The notes under the pieces: generated by a model
Seen by the model: the letters and a program-made list of their open reading frames with translations, nothing else
Told to the model about the DNA's origin: nothing
Databases searched by the model: none
Position numbers and translations under genes: made by a program
DNA from: JAVBMC01 sp031552845
GTDB taxonomy: Bacteria > Verrucomicrobiota > Kiritimatiellia > RFP12 > DVOR01
Assembly: GCA_031552845.1 (NCBI GenBank)
Contig: JAVBMC010000011.1
Coordinates: 1-64,000 of the forward strand
DNA length: 64,000 nt
Reading direction: 5' to 3'
Part shown: positions 36,349 to 45,142 of the stretch, piece by piece
Position numbering within the stretch: the first letter of the stretch is position 1
Layout of the letters: every line of letters begins with the position of its first letter

Positions 36349-37195
36349 TGTTGCCCTCCTTCTCAACTAAAACAAGACTTTGGTCGAGGCCGGTATCGCT
36401 CGCGGCCTGGCGGATAATATCAGCAGATATTTGATTGACCTGTGCAGCGTAACCCAGCATCAAAGCCGTGTCGCACAGGTGGTTGATATTGCGGGGAACC
36501 CCGCCGCTCCACCGATAGACCTCAGCCAACGCATCTTGCGAAAAAATCCAAATATCGCCTTCAGCGGCACGCACCCGGAACTGGACGTATTCCAGAGTCT
36601 GGTTTTCATCCAACGGCGCAATCACCCAATCCAGCTGCACGCGGCGGCGCAGGGATTCGTACGCGTTGACCGTTTCGCGCAGTTTGTCGCTGCCGGCCAA
36701 CACGAGCGTGAACAACGGCTGTTCGCGTTCATTGGTGCTGGATATCCGCAAGTTACACAGGTAGTGGGCGAAGTAACAGCCCTCATCCTGTCCTAAATAT
36801 TGGGCTTCGTCAATCAACAGCAGTGAGCGTTGAAGATTTTTGCCTGACTGACAGTGCACTTGCAATAGCATCAGCGCATCCGAAAGCGACTGCACCGGTT
36901 CCAATACACCCAACGAACGCAACAAAAAACGCGCCATCGGCAACGTGCCGCCGGGAATGGCATCCATGCGGATGACCGGCAGGCGCGTTTGTTTGGCATG
37001 ACGGGCGAGCAGCTCCAACGTTAACGACTTGCCCACGCCGAACGCGCCGCTTAACATACCGGCAACGCGTCCTTCGTTGACAAGAAACACCAATCGCGCC
37101 AAGCCTTCTTGGTGCGACGGCGTCATGTAAACCAAATGGTCTTCTACGACGTTAAGAAACGGGAGCTCTTTGAGATTCCAATAATGTTGATACAT
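36326..37195 (-). CDS. ExeA/GspA-like AAA+ ATPase
   Basis: 289 residues. N-terminal YWNLKELPFLNV is the usual opening of ExeA-family and exosortase-associated ATPases. Walker A GAFGVGKS at residues 50-57, Walker B LLLIDEAQ near 127-134, sensor LAGSDKL and arginine-rich YESLRRRVQ, then a C-terminal helical domain (GGVPRNINHLCDTALMLG). Similar ATPases sit in exopolysaccharide loci linked to exosortase systems. It probably powers or regulates export together with the KaiC-like protein 25 bases upstream. There is no peptidoglycan-binding domain as in GspA. Confidence 0.85.
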   Translation of the reverse strand: MYQHYWNLKELPFLNVVEDHLVYMTPSHQEGLARLVFLVNEGRVAGMLSGAFGVGKSLTLELLARHAKQTRLPVIRMDAIPGGTLPMARFLLRSLGVLEPVQSLSDALMLLQVHCQSGKNLQRSLLLIDEAQYLGQDEGCYFAHYLCNLRISSTNEREQPLFTLVLAGSDKLRETVNAYESLRRRVQLDWVIAPLDENQTLEYVQFRVRAAEGDIWIFSQDALAEVYRWSGGVPRNINHLCDTALMLGYAAQVNQISADIIRQAASDTGLDQSLVLVEKEGNNASITNG

Positions 37196-37220
37196 ATGAG
37201 CTTACACGCGGAATAAACGA

Positions 37221-38054
37221 CTACGATGAACGGCGGATAACGTCAGAGAAGCGGATTTGGGAGGTCGGCCGTGCCGGAGCTGCCTTGTCTGCAGAGGGTT
37301 CCGCAGCGCGGAATCCAGGTTGGGCAACAGGAGCTTGAGCAGCAGGAGCCGCAGAGGCAGGACGTCCCTCTTGCACTACAACAATTCCGCGGCCCGGCAC
37401 AAAGTCAATCGCCTGCGGAATCGAAACGCCGCCGGACGCGCCTAAGTACTTGGTGACGCAGAACGTCTTGTTTTTATTTTCTTTGTTTTCCAACGAAATC
37501 ACGACAGGGCTGAATTCAGCCAAGTGTTTCTTCAGCAGGAACGCCGCATTCGAAGCCGGCTTCGGCAAAGTCATCAGGGTCGAAACGCCCAAGCGCTCCA
37601 GAGCATGCACGAAGGAATAGACGTGCTCTGCAATACGCGAGGTCGGCTGTACGACAACCCAAGGCAATACCGTATCCAGAATGACCCGCGAAATTGCATG
37701 CGTTTCGATCACATCCTGCAATTCCACGAACGCATCAGGCGGCAGCATGACGTTGCTGGAAGCTCCGGAGGCACCCAGCAGACCGGCGTACTCCAAAAGC
37801 GTCAGCTGTTCACGATGCACGGCCGACGAGAAGTCAAACCCGTAACTGGCACCGATAATCAGTGTGTCTTTCGCCAATGTGTCGGAGAGGAGCAGGACTT
37901 TCTCGTCGTTCTGCAACCCTTCTTCCGCAAAGTGGTAACCGACCACCGATTTCTCCGTACCATGGCGGCCGATGCACAGCACCTGACGCCCGCGGTAGAC
38001 ACCGCCGAATTCCTCGTCAAAGAAGGAAATGCCCAAACCAATTTTATCGATCAT
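37221..38054 (-). CDS. KaiC/RecA-like ATPase homolog with degenerate P-loop
   Basis: 277 residues. The opening IGLGISFFDEEFGGVYRGRQVLCIG is the KaiC/GvpD layout. The P-loop is GRHGTEKS (29-36): Glu34 replaces the Gly that normally precedes Lys, so ATP binding may be altered or lost. A Walker-B-like strand ISRVILDTVLPWVV lies near 139-152. The last 60 residues are Ala/Pro-rich and end IRFSDVIRRSS. The gene sits 3 bases after a response regulator, so a signalling role is plausible. Catalytic competence is uncertain. Confidence 0.75.
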   Translation of the reverse strand: MIDKIGLGISFFDEEFGGVYRGRQVLCIGRHGTEKSVVGYHFAEEGLQNDEKVLLLSDTLAKDTLIIGASYGFDFSSAVHREQLTLLEYAGLLGASGASSNVMLPPDAFVELQDVIETHAISRVILDTVLPWVVVQPTSRIAEHVYSFVHALERLGVSTLMTLPKPASNAAFLLKKHLAEFSPVVISLENKENKNKTFCVTKYLGASGGVSIPQAIDFVPGRGIVVVQEGRPASAAPAAQAPVAQPGFRAAEPSADKAAPARPTSQIRFSDVIRRSS

Positions 38055-38057
38055 GGC

Positions 38058-38420
38058 TTACCCCAATGTCTCTTTCACGATATTGCGAATGAACGCAAGC
38101 TCGAATGGTTTACTTAAAAATGCCCGAACCTTTCCTTCACGGGCGAATGTTTCCAGTTCCGGTGTCGGAGCACCCGAAATCAGTACCAACGGAGTCGCGC
38201 CGACTGCGGCGGCAAGTTGGCCAACCCAGTCCACAACAGTAGGCGGGCTGTCAGGCAGACGGATGTCGGCAATGACCATGCCATAACCGCCTTGAGCGAT
38301 CTTGGTGCGCGCCTCAGCAGCCGTCTCGGCCGTATCGGGTTCGTGCCCGAAACGTTCGATCAGCTTACTCAGATACGAGCGGATCGTTTCTTCATCGTCA
38401 ACAACCAAAATGCGAGCCAT
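38058..38420 (-). CDS. Single-domain response regulator (CheY-like receiver)
   Basis: 120 residues from ATG 38420 with AAGGAGG 7 bases upstream. Acidic pair D8/D9, phospho-acceptor D52 in VIADIRLPD, S82 at the switch Thr/Ser position, K104 in LSKPF. No output domain, so it should act through protein contact, most simply on the KaiC-like neighbour. No histidine kinase gene is in the window. Confidence 0.9.
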   Translation of the reverse strand: MARILVVDDEETIRSYLSKLIERFGHEPDTAETAAEARTKIAQGGYGMVIADIRLPDSPPTVVDWVGQLAAAVGATPLVLISGAPTPELETFAREGKVRAFLSKPFELAFIRNIVKETLG

Positions 38421-38445
38421 AGCGTAATCCTCCTTCGTCTGCGTG

Positions 38446-41400
38446 TTAGAAATTATACGTGCCGCCGATACGGAAACTGTGATCGGCGTGCGATTGCAAG
38501 AACATCGTCCGTGCTTCAATGAACAAGTCGAACGTGTTCCAGAAGCGGCGGCTGAACGTCGCTCCAAAACCAACCGCGAGTTTCCAATTCTGCCCCCCGG
38601 ACATCAAGTAGGGATCATCACGGGTCTCTTCCTGCTGGAAGCCGGCCAATGCATCAAACATAAAGAAACTGCCCTCGTAAGCACGGCGGTAACGGAACAC
38701 GCCGTACAAACGCTCGTCCCAATAAGGCGTCCAATAATAAATGCTCGGGTCGCTGGCCGAAGTAACCGCACCTAAGACACCGAACCACAGTCCCTTCTCG
38801 GCATCCATCTCCCACATCGACTCGGCCTCGGCATAGAACAACGCGTTATCGTCCTCGTAAATCCAATACTGACCGGTCATGTTCAGCTGCCATGTATCGG
38901 ATATCTTGTAGATGCCGTTAAAGCCGACTGAATTATACGTCAGCAAGTGCGAAGCCGTCGGTACCAAGTCATGAATGAAGTAGGCACGCATGGTCAACGT
39001 TTCCATCGGATAGAACGTCACGCCGATGTCGCCGATAAACTCATTGTCTTTGATTTTAAACGGCGGATCATCCCACATGAACTCTTCAATCTGATGCTCC
39101 GTATCATTCCAGAAGACCGGATCGCTCTTGTTCTTATTGACAGCAAATTTCGCCTGCCCAAAGGACAACGACAGGATTGTTCCTGATGAGAAGAGGTACG
39201 ACCAGCGTGCCCGCCAATCATCGCGATCAGCCTTCCACGTATAATGATCACTCAAATACTGCTGATTGTCCGTGAGTGTCGAAAGACTGCCGGGATAGTA
39301 ATCAAGGTTGGCATGCAAAATCGTAGGCGACTGCTTGATGCGGCTCCAGAAATATTCGGCACTCAATGTCGAACGTTGATTGATCGCCAAGCCGCCCATC
39401 ACCCCATACCGGGTGACTTCGTACTCATCGTTCGCCTTGGTGTTCCAAAGTTCCGCACCGAGGTAAGGACTACGCAACGCCAGCCAAGGACGGTCATCTT
39501 CATCGTTTAGGAGATTAGCCTGCTCTTGCGGCATAGAGGAAGAACCGCCAGCCCCCATCATGCGTTGTTCAGGCGAATATGTGTCTTGACCGCTATATGA
39601 AACCGCCGTAGACTCTTCTTGGCTCGCGGCGTCGGCATCCCGCTCGACATCACGCAAGATATCCAACCCGCTACGCACATAGGGGCGTTCCGGACGGTAA
39701 GGCTTGTTAGTAAAGTGCGCATGCGTCTGCAATTCAAGTTCACGCACCAAATCAGCAGGATACCCTTCCTGAGCCATCAGCGCAATCATTTCACGTGCCA
39801 AATGAGGCTTGTTCAACATGTAAGCAATTTCGATCCTGAACTTGCGCATCATGAACAACGGATGATTGACATAGGCGGCATTCACGACATCAGCGCCTTC
39901 ATCAAACCATTCCGGCTCATAACGGGCGCACGTCAGCGGGTCGGTGTCATGGAACGTATAGCCGCTGGCCGTTTGCACAAACCCAACCCTGTAACCGCTC
40001 CACGCGGCTTCTGTCAAAATACTTTTCACAGGATCGATGGTCGTCGAGATGTTGCACCCTTCTGTCTGCCCGACGTCGCCAAACGGATAAGCCACCATCG
40101 GCACCGGACAATCATAATCCTTCATATTTTCCGCCAGGCGCTTCCGGCTGAATCTGAAGTTATTGCGCATACGGCGATCCCACTCATTCATGGACTCCAA
40201 CCGTTGCTTCTCTTCCAAATAAATTCGATTCGGCAACGCATGCCTGAGGTGCTCAAGCGTTTCATCAATCGGCAACAGCTCATGCGCATCTTCCAAGTGG
40301 CTGCCGATGATCCAGTTGCCGCTCTTGGCAAACTCCAAAACCTCATCCCAACCGGCTACAGAGGGTTGATACTCGTCTTGCGGCTTGGTAATCACAAACA
40401 TGCCGAAGGGTACCCCGAGTTCACGGGCAACCTCGCCCCCCAACTGAAACGCGGTCCGAATACCATCGTCAAACGTCACAGCCACATACTTCTTCTGAAT
40501 CGGCTGATCCAACTCGGCATCTTCAACCTCATTAGCGGCCGCGGCACTGCTGCGCGCCTCACCCATAAACTGATAATAAATGGAATCTATGACGCGCGCC
40601 AGCCAAGGCCGGGGCTGGTGTTTTTTATTCTTTTTCTGAGCGGCTTCCCGACGCTCGGCAAATACCTTCTGTATCTTCGGAATGTCGGCAGGTGAAATCA
40701 ATTCAAAACCGCTCTCCTTCAACGCCGTCACATGCGCAAACAAGCGGCGGGAAGAGGTTACCGGCATCCAATCTGACTCCGTCATTTGATGGTAAAGCAA
40801 TGTCAAAACACCGCCGTGCGAGACCGTATCCTCCATCTTATCCAACATGCTCAAAGCCTGAGTATATTCACCACGCCGGAATGCCACGCGCGCCAACTGA
40901 TAAAACCGCATCGGATCCTTGCTTCCGAAACCTTTATAGCGATCCGCAATAATCTGCTCCGCCAGCTCGTGCTCATCCTTCACAAGCGCAATCTCAAACA
41001 GCAAGTCCTTAGCGAAGATGTTGTGGACGTTTTCCGAGACTAAAACCTCATTTAAAACCTTGCGGGATGTGTCGAATGATCTGATTTGGAACAAATTGGC
41101 CGCATAGTGCAACCGATAGTCAATATTGGCAGGATCCTCCACAGTCGCCAGACGCAGCTGCTCAATAATGTTTCTGATGCTGTAGGGTTTATCTCTTGAC
41201 CGTTCATTAACCCGCTTGCAACGCGCGGCGATGCGGACGCGCAATGAAGCGCGAACCTTGTCATCATCCGTTGTTTCCAAAAGTTTCTCCAAACGGACAA
41301 TGGTTTCTTCCGGACGGTCTGAGAGATCAGCCAGATCAGCACGCAACGTCATCGCACGCAGGTTCGTGGGGTCCATCTCAAGAATCTGCGAGCACAGCTC

Positions 41401-42300
41401 ATCGGCACGCTCAAGCTCGCCGACATTCAGCTCAACAATCGCCAACTCAAGTAACATGCGAGGCTGATCCGGAAATTCAGAAACGATCCGGCGCCAGATT
41501 TCAGCGGCTTCGTCGTACTCATTATTATGCACCAGTAACTGCGCCAAGTTAATCCAAACGTCGTAACGGTCCGGGTCATCCCTCACAAGATCCCGGAAGA
41601 CGCGCTCAGCTTCCTTCATCTTACCCACACGCAACAGATTCTGTGCAAACCAGAAACGCAGGTCATACTGCTCCGGATTCAGGCGGATCGACTTGCGGAA
41701 GTATCCATCTGCCTTCAACCACTCTTTATGAAGAATAGCCGCCTGCGCGAGCAGGTTGTAGGGCATGACATTGTTCGGCATCAGCTTCAGGAAGCGTTCC
41801 CACAATTCAATGGCAATCGCCTCTTCATTGATACGCCAATAAGCCCAGCCCAAGCCCTCCCAGCCGGATGTCAAAGAAGGGTCCAACGATACTGCCTCCT
41901 CGAGATAAGGAATGCAGCGCACGTATTCTTTCTCATTGAATAGCAAAAGCCCCTTGGTCAGCATCGCCGTCGGCAATGCGATATTCACGTCGCCTTGCTC
42001 GCGGATTTCCTCGAGGGCTTGCTCGCGCATCGCGGGGGTCATCGTCCGGCGGGTGCCCGACATGACGTCTTCAATCTCACTGACAATCGCCGTCGTATTT
42101 TTCGCTTGGTCTGCCGATGCGGCAACTTCATCTTTCAGCGCCTGACGGGCGGCATCCGCAACATCCATTGCAGCATCTTCAGCCTCTGCCACAACGGCTT
42201 TGCCGGCAGAAACAGCATCGTCCTGCGCTCGAGAGCACAGGACAAAACACATCACTACGGCGGATGTCAGCCCAATCAACTGGCAGAAACGATTTTTCAT
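38446..42300 (-). CDS. Fusion of TPR domain, polysaccharide deacetylase (CE4) and outer-membrane beta-barrel
   Basis: 1284 residues. Signal peptide 1-25. Residues about 105-480 are TPR repeats (LLLFNEKEYVRCIPYLEEAV, LLRVGKMKEAERVFRDLV). Residues about 600-800 are a CE4 domain: TFDDG near 607-611, GSHLEDAHEL near 671, and AYPFGD near 736 as metal-site and active-site motifs. From about 950 to the aromatic end (IGGTYNF) it reads as alternating amphipathic strands of a beta-barrel. In E. coli PNAG export, PgaA is TPR plus barrel and PgaB has the deacetylase; here all three are on one chain. It should deacetylate and pass a polymer through the outer membrane (inference). Confidence 0.85.
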   Translation of the reverse strand: MKNRFCQLIGLTSAVVMCFVLCSRAQDDAVSAGKAVVAEAEDAAMDVADAARQALKDEVAASADQAKNTTAIVSEIEDVMSGTRRTMTPAMREQALEEIREQGDVNIALPTAMLTKGLLLFNEKEYVRCIPYLEEAVSLDPSLTSGWEGLGWAYWRINEEAIAIELWERFLKLMPNNVMPYNLLAQAAILHKEWLKADGYFRKSIRLNPEQYDLRFWFAQNLLRVGKMKEAERVFRDLVRDDPDRYDVWINLAQLLVHNNEYDEAAEIWRRIVSEFPDQPRMLLELAIVELNVGELERADELCSQILEMDPTNLRAMTLRADLADLSDRPEETIVRLEKLLETTDDDKVRASLRVRIAARCKRVNERSRDKPYSIRNIIEQLRLATVEDPANIDYRLHYAANLFQIRSFDTSRKVLNEVLVSENVHNIFAKDLLFEIALVKDEHELAEQIIADRYKGFGSKDPMRFYQLARVAFRRGEYTQALSMLDKMEDTVSHGGVLTLLYHQMTESDWMPVTSSRRLFAHVTALKESGFELISPADIPKIQKVFAERREAAQKKNKKHQPRPWLARVIDSIYYQFMGEARSSAAAANEVEDAELDQPIQKKYVAVTFDDGIRTAFQLGGEVARELGVPFGMFVITKPQDEYQPSVAGWDEVLEFAKSGNWIIGSHLEDAHELLPIDETLEHLRHALPNRIYLEEKQRLESMNEWDRRMRNNFRFSRKRLAENMKDYDCPVPMVAYPFGDVGQTEGCNISTTIDPVKSILTEAAWSGYRVGFVQTASGYTFHDTDPLTCARYEPEWFDEGADVVNAAYVNHPLFMMRKFRIEIAYMLNKPHLAREMIALMAQEGYPADLVRELELQTHAHFTNKPYRPERPYVRSGLDILRDVERDADAASQEESTAVSYSGQDTYSPEQRMMGAGGSSSMPQEQANLLNDEDDRPWLALRSPYLGAELWNTKANDEYEVTRYGVMGGLAINQRSTLSAEYFWSRIKQSPTILHANLDYYPGSLSTLTDNQQYLSDHYTWKADRDDWRARWSYLFSSGTILSLSFGQAKFAVNKNKSDPVFWNDTEHQIEEFMWDDPPFKIKDNEFIGDIGVTFYPMETLTMRAYFIHDLVPTASHLLTYNSVGFNGIYKISDTWQLNMTGQYWIYEDDNALFYAEAESMWEMDAEKGLWFGVLGAVTSASDPSIYYWTPYWDERLYGVFRYRRAYEGSFFMFDALAGFQQEETRDDPYLMSGGQNWKLAVGFGATFSRRFWNTFDLFIEARTMFLQSHADHSFRIGGTYNF

Positions 42301-42318
42301 TAAAACACGCGGGGTCTC

Positions 42319-43080
42319 TTACTTTGCGGGAGTCCAATACGCTTTGATGAGAGCCGCGGCCACGTGCGCCGCACCATCTGCACTCAGATGGATGCCATCA
42401 GGCTCACGCACCGTCAACACGGTTCCATCGGGATTCATCACATACGAAACAAATCTGCCGGGCTTACGTGCCACAACGGGCCCCATCTCAAACAACTCCA
42501 CCTTCCCGGGGCGCTTTGCCGCCTCGGCGCTCGCAATAGCATTGATCCGCAAAGCATTCTTTTGGTGCGTTGGATCCTTCATATCCGGCAGCTGCAGCCA
42601 AATCAGATGCTTCGCCCCGCCATTCACAACCACATCCATCACCTTGCCAACGCGCGAAGCATACTCAGCCGTCCACTCCGGTGAATCCGTGTTGATCTTA
42701 CGCCCGGCGGCATCCTGCAGCACTTGGTAGTCGTTCGCACCCAAAGTAATCACAACAACCTGCGGCTTCTTTTCAGCCATCACTTCAGACAAACGGGTCA
42801 CCCAGTCAAACGCATCCGAACGCGCCAGACCGGAACCCAACGATGTCAGGGAGGACGCCTCCACGCCATCAATCTGGGCCAACTGCCGTTCCATCGCCTG
42901 GCTCAACAGCCGCATCATCGAGTCGCCCGCCATCAGCACCGGGCTCCGCTCTTCTGCCGGCAAAGCTTGGATTTGCGCCTTAATCGGCACAGCCCGCGCC
43001 GCCTTCTTCACAGTCGACTGTGCCTCAACGGACATCACCGCCGCACACACACACAATAAACTAAACGCGATAGACTTCAT
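42319..43080 (-). CDS. SGNH/GDSL hydrolase, secreted (putative polysaccharide O-acetyl transferase/esterase)
   Basis: 253 residues from ATG 43080, preceded by AGGAGA. Signal peptide 1-20. Block I AGDSMM has Ser54; TLGANDYQ is the Gly/Asn block; DGIHLSADG near the C-terminus gives the Asp-His pair. With an MBOAT gene two positions upstream this fits AlgJ/AlgX- or DUF459-like enzymes that acetylate exported polysaccharide, though esterase activity is as likely from sequence alone. It lies 18 bases before the large fusion gene. Confidence 0.82.
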   Translation of the reverse strand: MKSIAFSLLCVCAAVMSVEAQSTVKKAARAVPIKAQIQALPAEERSPVLMAGDSMMRLLSQAMERQLAQIDGVEASSLTSLGSGLARSDAFDWVTRLSEVMAEKKPQVVVITLGANDYQVLQDAAGRKINTDSPEWTAEYASRVGKVMDVVVNGGAKHLIWLQLPDMKDPTHQKNALRINAIASAEAAKRPGKVELFEMGPVVARKPGRFVSYVMNPDGTVLTVREPDGIHLSADGAAHVAAALIKAYWTPAK

Positions 43081-43102
43081 GATGTTCTCTCCTAACACTA
43101 CA

Positions 43103-43435
43103 CTAGTTTGAACCGCCGCCCATTGGCTTACCAACGGCGGACTTTAAAACATTCGCCTGCGCCGGAACCCGATCATTCACCCACGCGCCGGCAGATGATT
43201 CCACCGCGCGCCGAAAACACAGGCCATACGATACCTCGGACACCTTTGCAACCGGCGTAGCCAACTTAATGTACAACCCACGCCAATCAAAAGCCCCCTC
43301 CTCGGTATACTTCAGCCCCTCGGCCATTTTCAGGAAGTACCCGCCGTTTAACAGCAACATCAGAACACCAAACAAGACAACTCCGCAAGCCGCCTTGCCA
43401 ACGCTCAAACCGTTACTAATATCACATTCCTTCAT
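43103..43435 (-). CDS. Small membrane protein between MBOAT and SGNH genes
   Basis: 110 residues. One transmembrane segment (about 15-33, CGVVLFGVLMLLLNGGYFL), then LKMAEGLKYTEEGAFDWRGLYIKLATPV, which resembles the membrane-anchored N-terminal part of DUF459-type SGNH proteins that pair with MBOAT enzymes. Here that part is a separate gene and the hydrolase follows as its own secreted protein. The ATG has only a weak Shine-Dalgarno. Confidence 0.65.
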   Translation of the reverse strand: MKECDISNGLSVGKAACGVVLFGVLMLLLNGGYFLKMAEGLKYTEEGAFDWRGLYIKLATPVAKVSEVSYGLCFRRAVESSAGAWVNDRVPAQANVLKSAVGKPMGGGSN

Positions 43436-43458
43436 AATAACCCGAACGAAACACGCCT

Positions 43459-44934
43459 CTAAAAGTCAAAATAAATAAACGGCATCACTCCGGATGGAGC
43501 CAACCCAAGCACACAACTCAGCCCAAGGGCCACAAGCACCGCAAGGACATACCAAGGCATCCGATTAAGACGGGACCATACCCACCGCAACCGCTCCCCG
43601 TCGGCAAATTGTATACCATATGCGGTCAGCAGAATAACACATGCCTGCCCCGAAAGCAAGACGATTTCCCCCCTCCATTGAAATATTCCGCCCAATATTT
43701 CCTGTACCGTTTCCATGTTTGCCGAACGGAATAAAACCCACGAAAAAGCCACCACATGCAGTATCCAAATCCGCCCCAAAACAGCTAACCACCACGGCGT
43801 ATTTTCGGACGGCTTCTCCGGCAGTCCGAACATGCGCCGAACTACCCGTTCTAAAGACAGATACGCGCCGTGAAAAAGTCCCCACAACACAAACGTCCAG
43901 CCCGCGCCATGCCAAATACCGCCCAGCAAAAACGTCAACAGCAAATTAACCTTCGTACGCATCTCTCCCTTGCGCGAGCCGCCCAACGGAATATACAAAT
44001 AATCCCGCAACCAAGACGATAGCGAAATATGCCACCGCCGCCAGAACTCCTGCAACGTCACGCCAAAATAAGGTGCGTTAAAGTTAATCGGGAAGTGATA
44101 CCCAAACAACAGCGCCGTACCAATCGCGATGTCCGAATACGCCGAAAAGTCACAATAAATCTGCAGCGTATACCCATACAGCCCCAGCAAGATATCCCCG
44201 CTGCTATACGCCGCCGGATGTGCAAAAACCGGATCTGCCAAATGTGCCGCCAGCCAATTCGCCAGCACCATCTTTTTGAACAACCCCACGATAATCAACG
44301 TCACCGCGCGCCCCGCATCCAGCCGCGCCGTGGCTTGCGGCATGGCCTCCATCTGCGGCACCAAATCCTGCGCACGCACAATCGGCCCTGCCACCAACTG
44401 CGGGAAAAACGCCAGATAATTCGCGAAGTCCAACCATGTCCGCGCCGGCTTAAACTTCCGCCAATACACATCCAGTACATAACTCATCGCCTGGAACGTA
44501 AAGAACGAAATCCCTACCGGCAGCACGATCTTCTCCAACAGCGGCAACAGCCAATCCACGAAGTCCGCCCAAACATCAATCCCCCAGAAATGAATGATCA
44601 CCGGCCTCAAGAGTGGGAAGGCGATGCTCTTCGTCAAAAACTTCGTATATTTAAAGAAACCCAGAATGCCAAGGTTAAATATCACCGACAGCCGCATCAA
44701 CCAGATTCGATGCCGCTCCGTAACCCCCTGCCGCTCCATTGCCAGTGCAAACGCATGATTCGCTAACGCCGAACCCAACAGCAAACACGCAAACTTCCAG
44801 CTCCAAAAACCATAGAAAAACAAGCTGGCGGAAATCAGAATATATTTTCGAACCTGGGGCCACCGAACCGTCCCCCAATGCAGCATAAATACAATTATAA
44901 AGAAAACTGCAAAGACAAATGTCGGAAAGAGCAT
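43459..44934 (-). CDS. MBOAT-family O-acyltransferase (AlgI/DltB-like)
   Basis: 491 residues, about ten or more hydrophobic segments. Conserved AlgI features: DVYWRKFKPARTWLDFANYLAFFPQLVAGPI, DFSAYSDIAIGTALLFGY, FWRRWHISLSSWLRDYLYIPLGGSR and the catalytic His in LGGIWHGAGWTF near residue 339. It moves acyl groups across the inner membrane for O-acetylation of an exported polymer. First gene of the operon; a weak TTGCAT-17-TAGACT pair lies upstream on the minus strand. Confidence 0.92.
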   Translation of the reverse strand: MLFPTFVFAVFFIIVFMLHWGTVRWPQVRKYILISASLFFYGFWSWKFACLLLGSALANHAFALAMERQGVTERHRIWLMRLSVIFNLGILGFFKYTKFLTKSIAFPLLRPVIIHFWGIDVWADFVDWLLPLLEKIVLPVGISFFTFQAMSYVLDVYWRKFKPARTWLDFANYLAFFPQLVAGPIVRAQDLVPQMEAMPQATARLDAGRAVTLIIVGLFKKMVLANWLAAHLADPVFAHPAAYSSGDILLGLYGYTLQIYCDFSAYSDIAIGTALLFGYHFPINFNAPYFGVTLQEFWRRWHISLSSWLRDYLYIPLGGSRKGEMRTKVNLLLTFLLGGIWHGAGWTFVLWGLFHGAYLSLERVVRRMFGLPEKPSENTPWWLAVLGRIWILHVVAFSWVLFRSANMETVQEILGGIFQWRGEIVLLSGQACVILLTAYGIQFADGERLRWVWSRLNRMPWYVLAVLVALGLSCVLGLAPSGVMPFIYFDF

Positions 44935-45142
44935 AACCGGGACATTCCCAAAAAATAGACAAAGTCCGAATAGTCTATACTAAAACACCCCTGAATGCAA
45001 ACAAAAACACACTGTACCCTCAAAAACCGCCCAAAACAGCCACAAACAGACGATTTCACCGCCTCCACCCCCTGAGCCCGTCTCATCCGCAAAAAAACAC
45101 CAAAACGCCCTGCTGCCCCAACAAAAAATATTCAAAACAACT

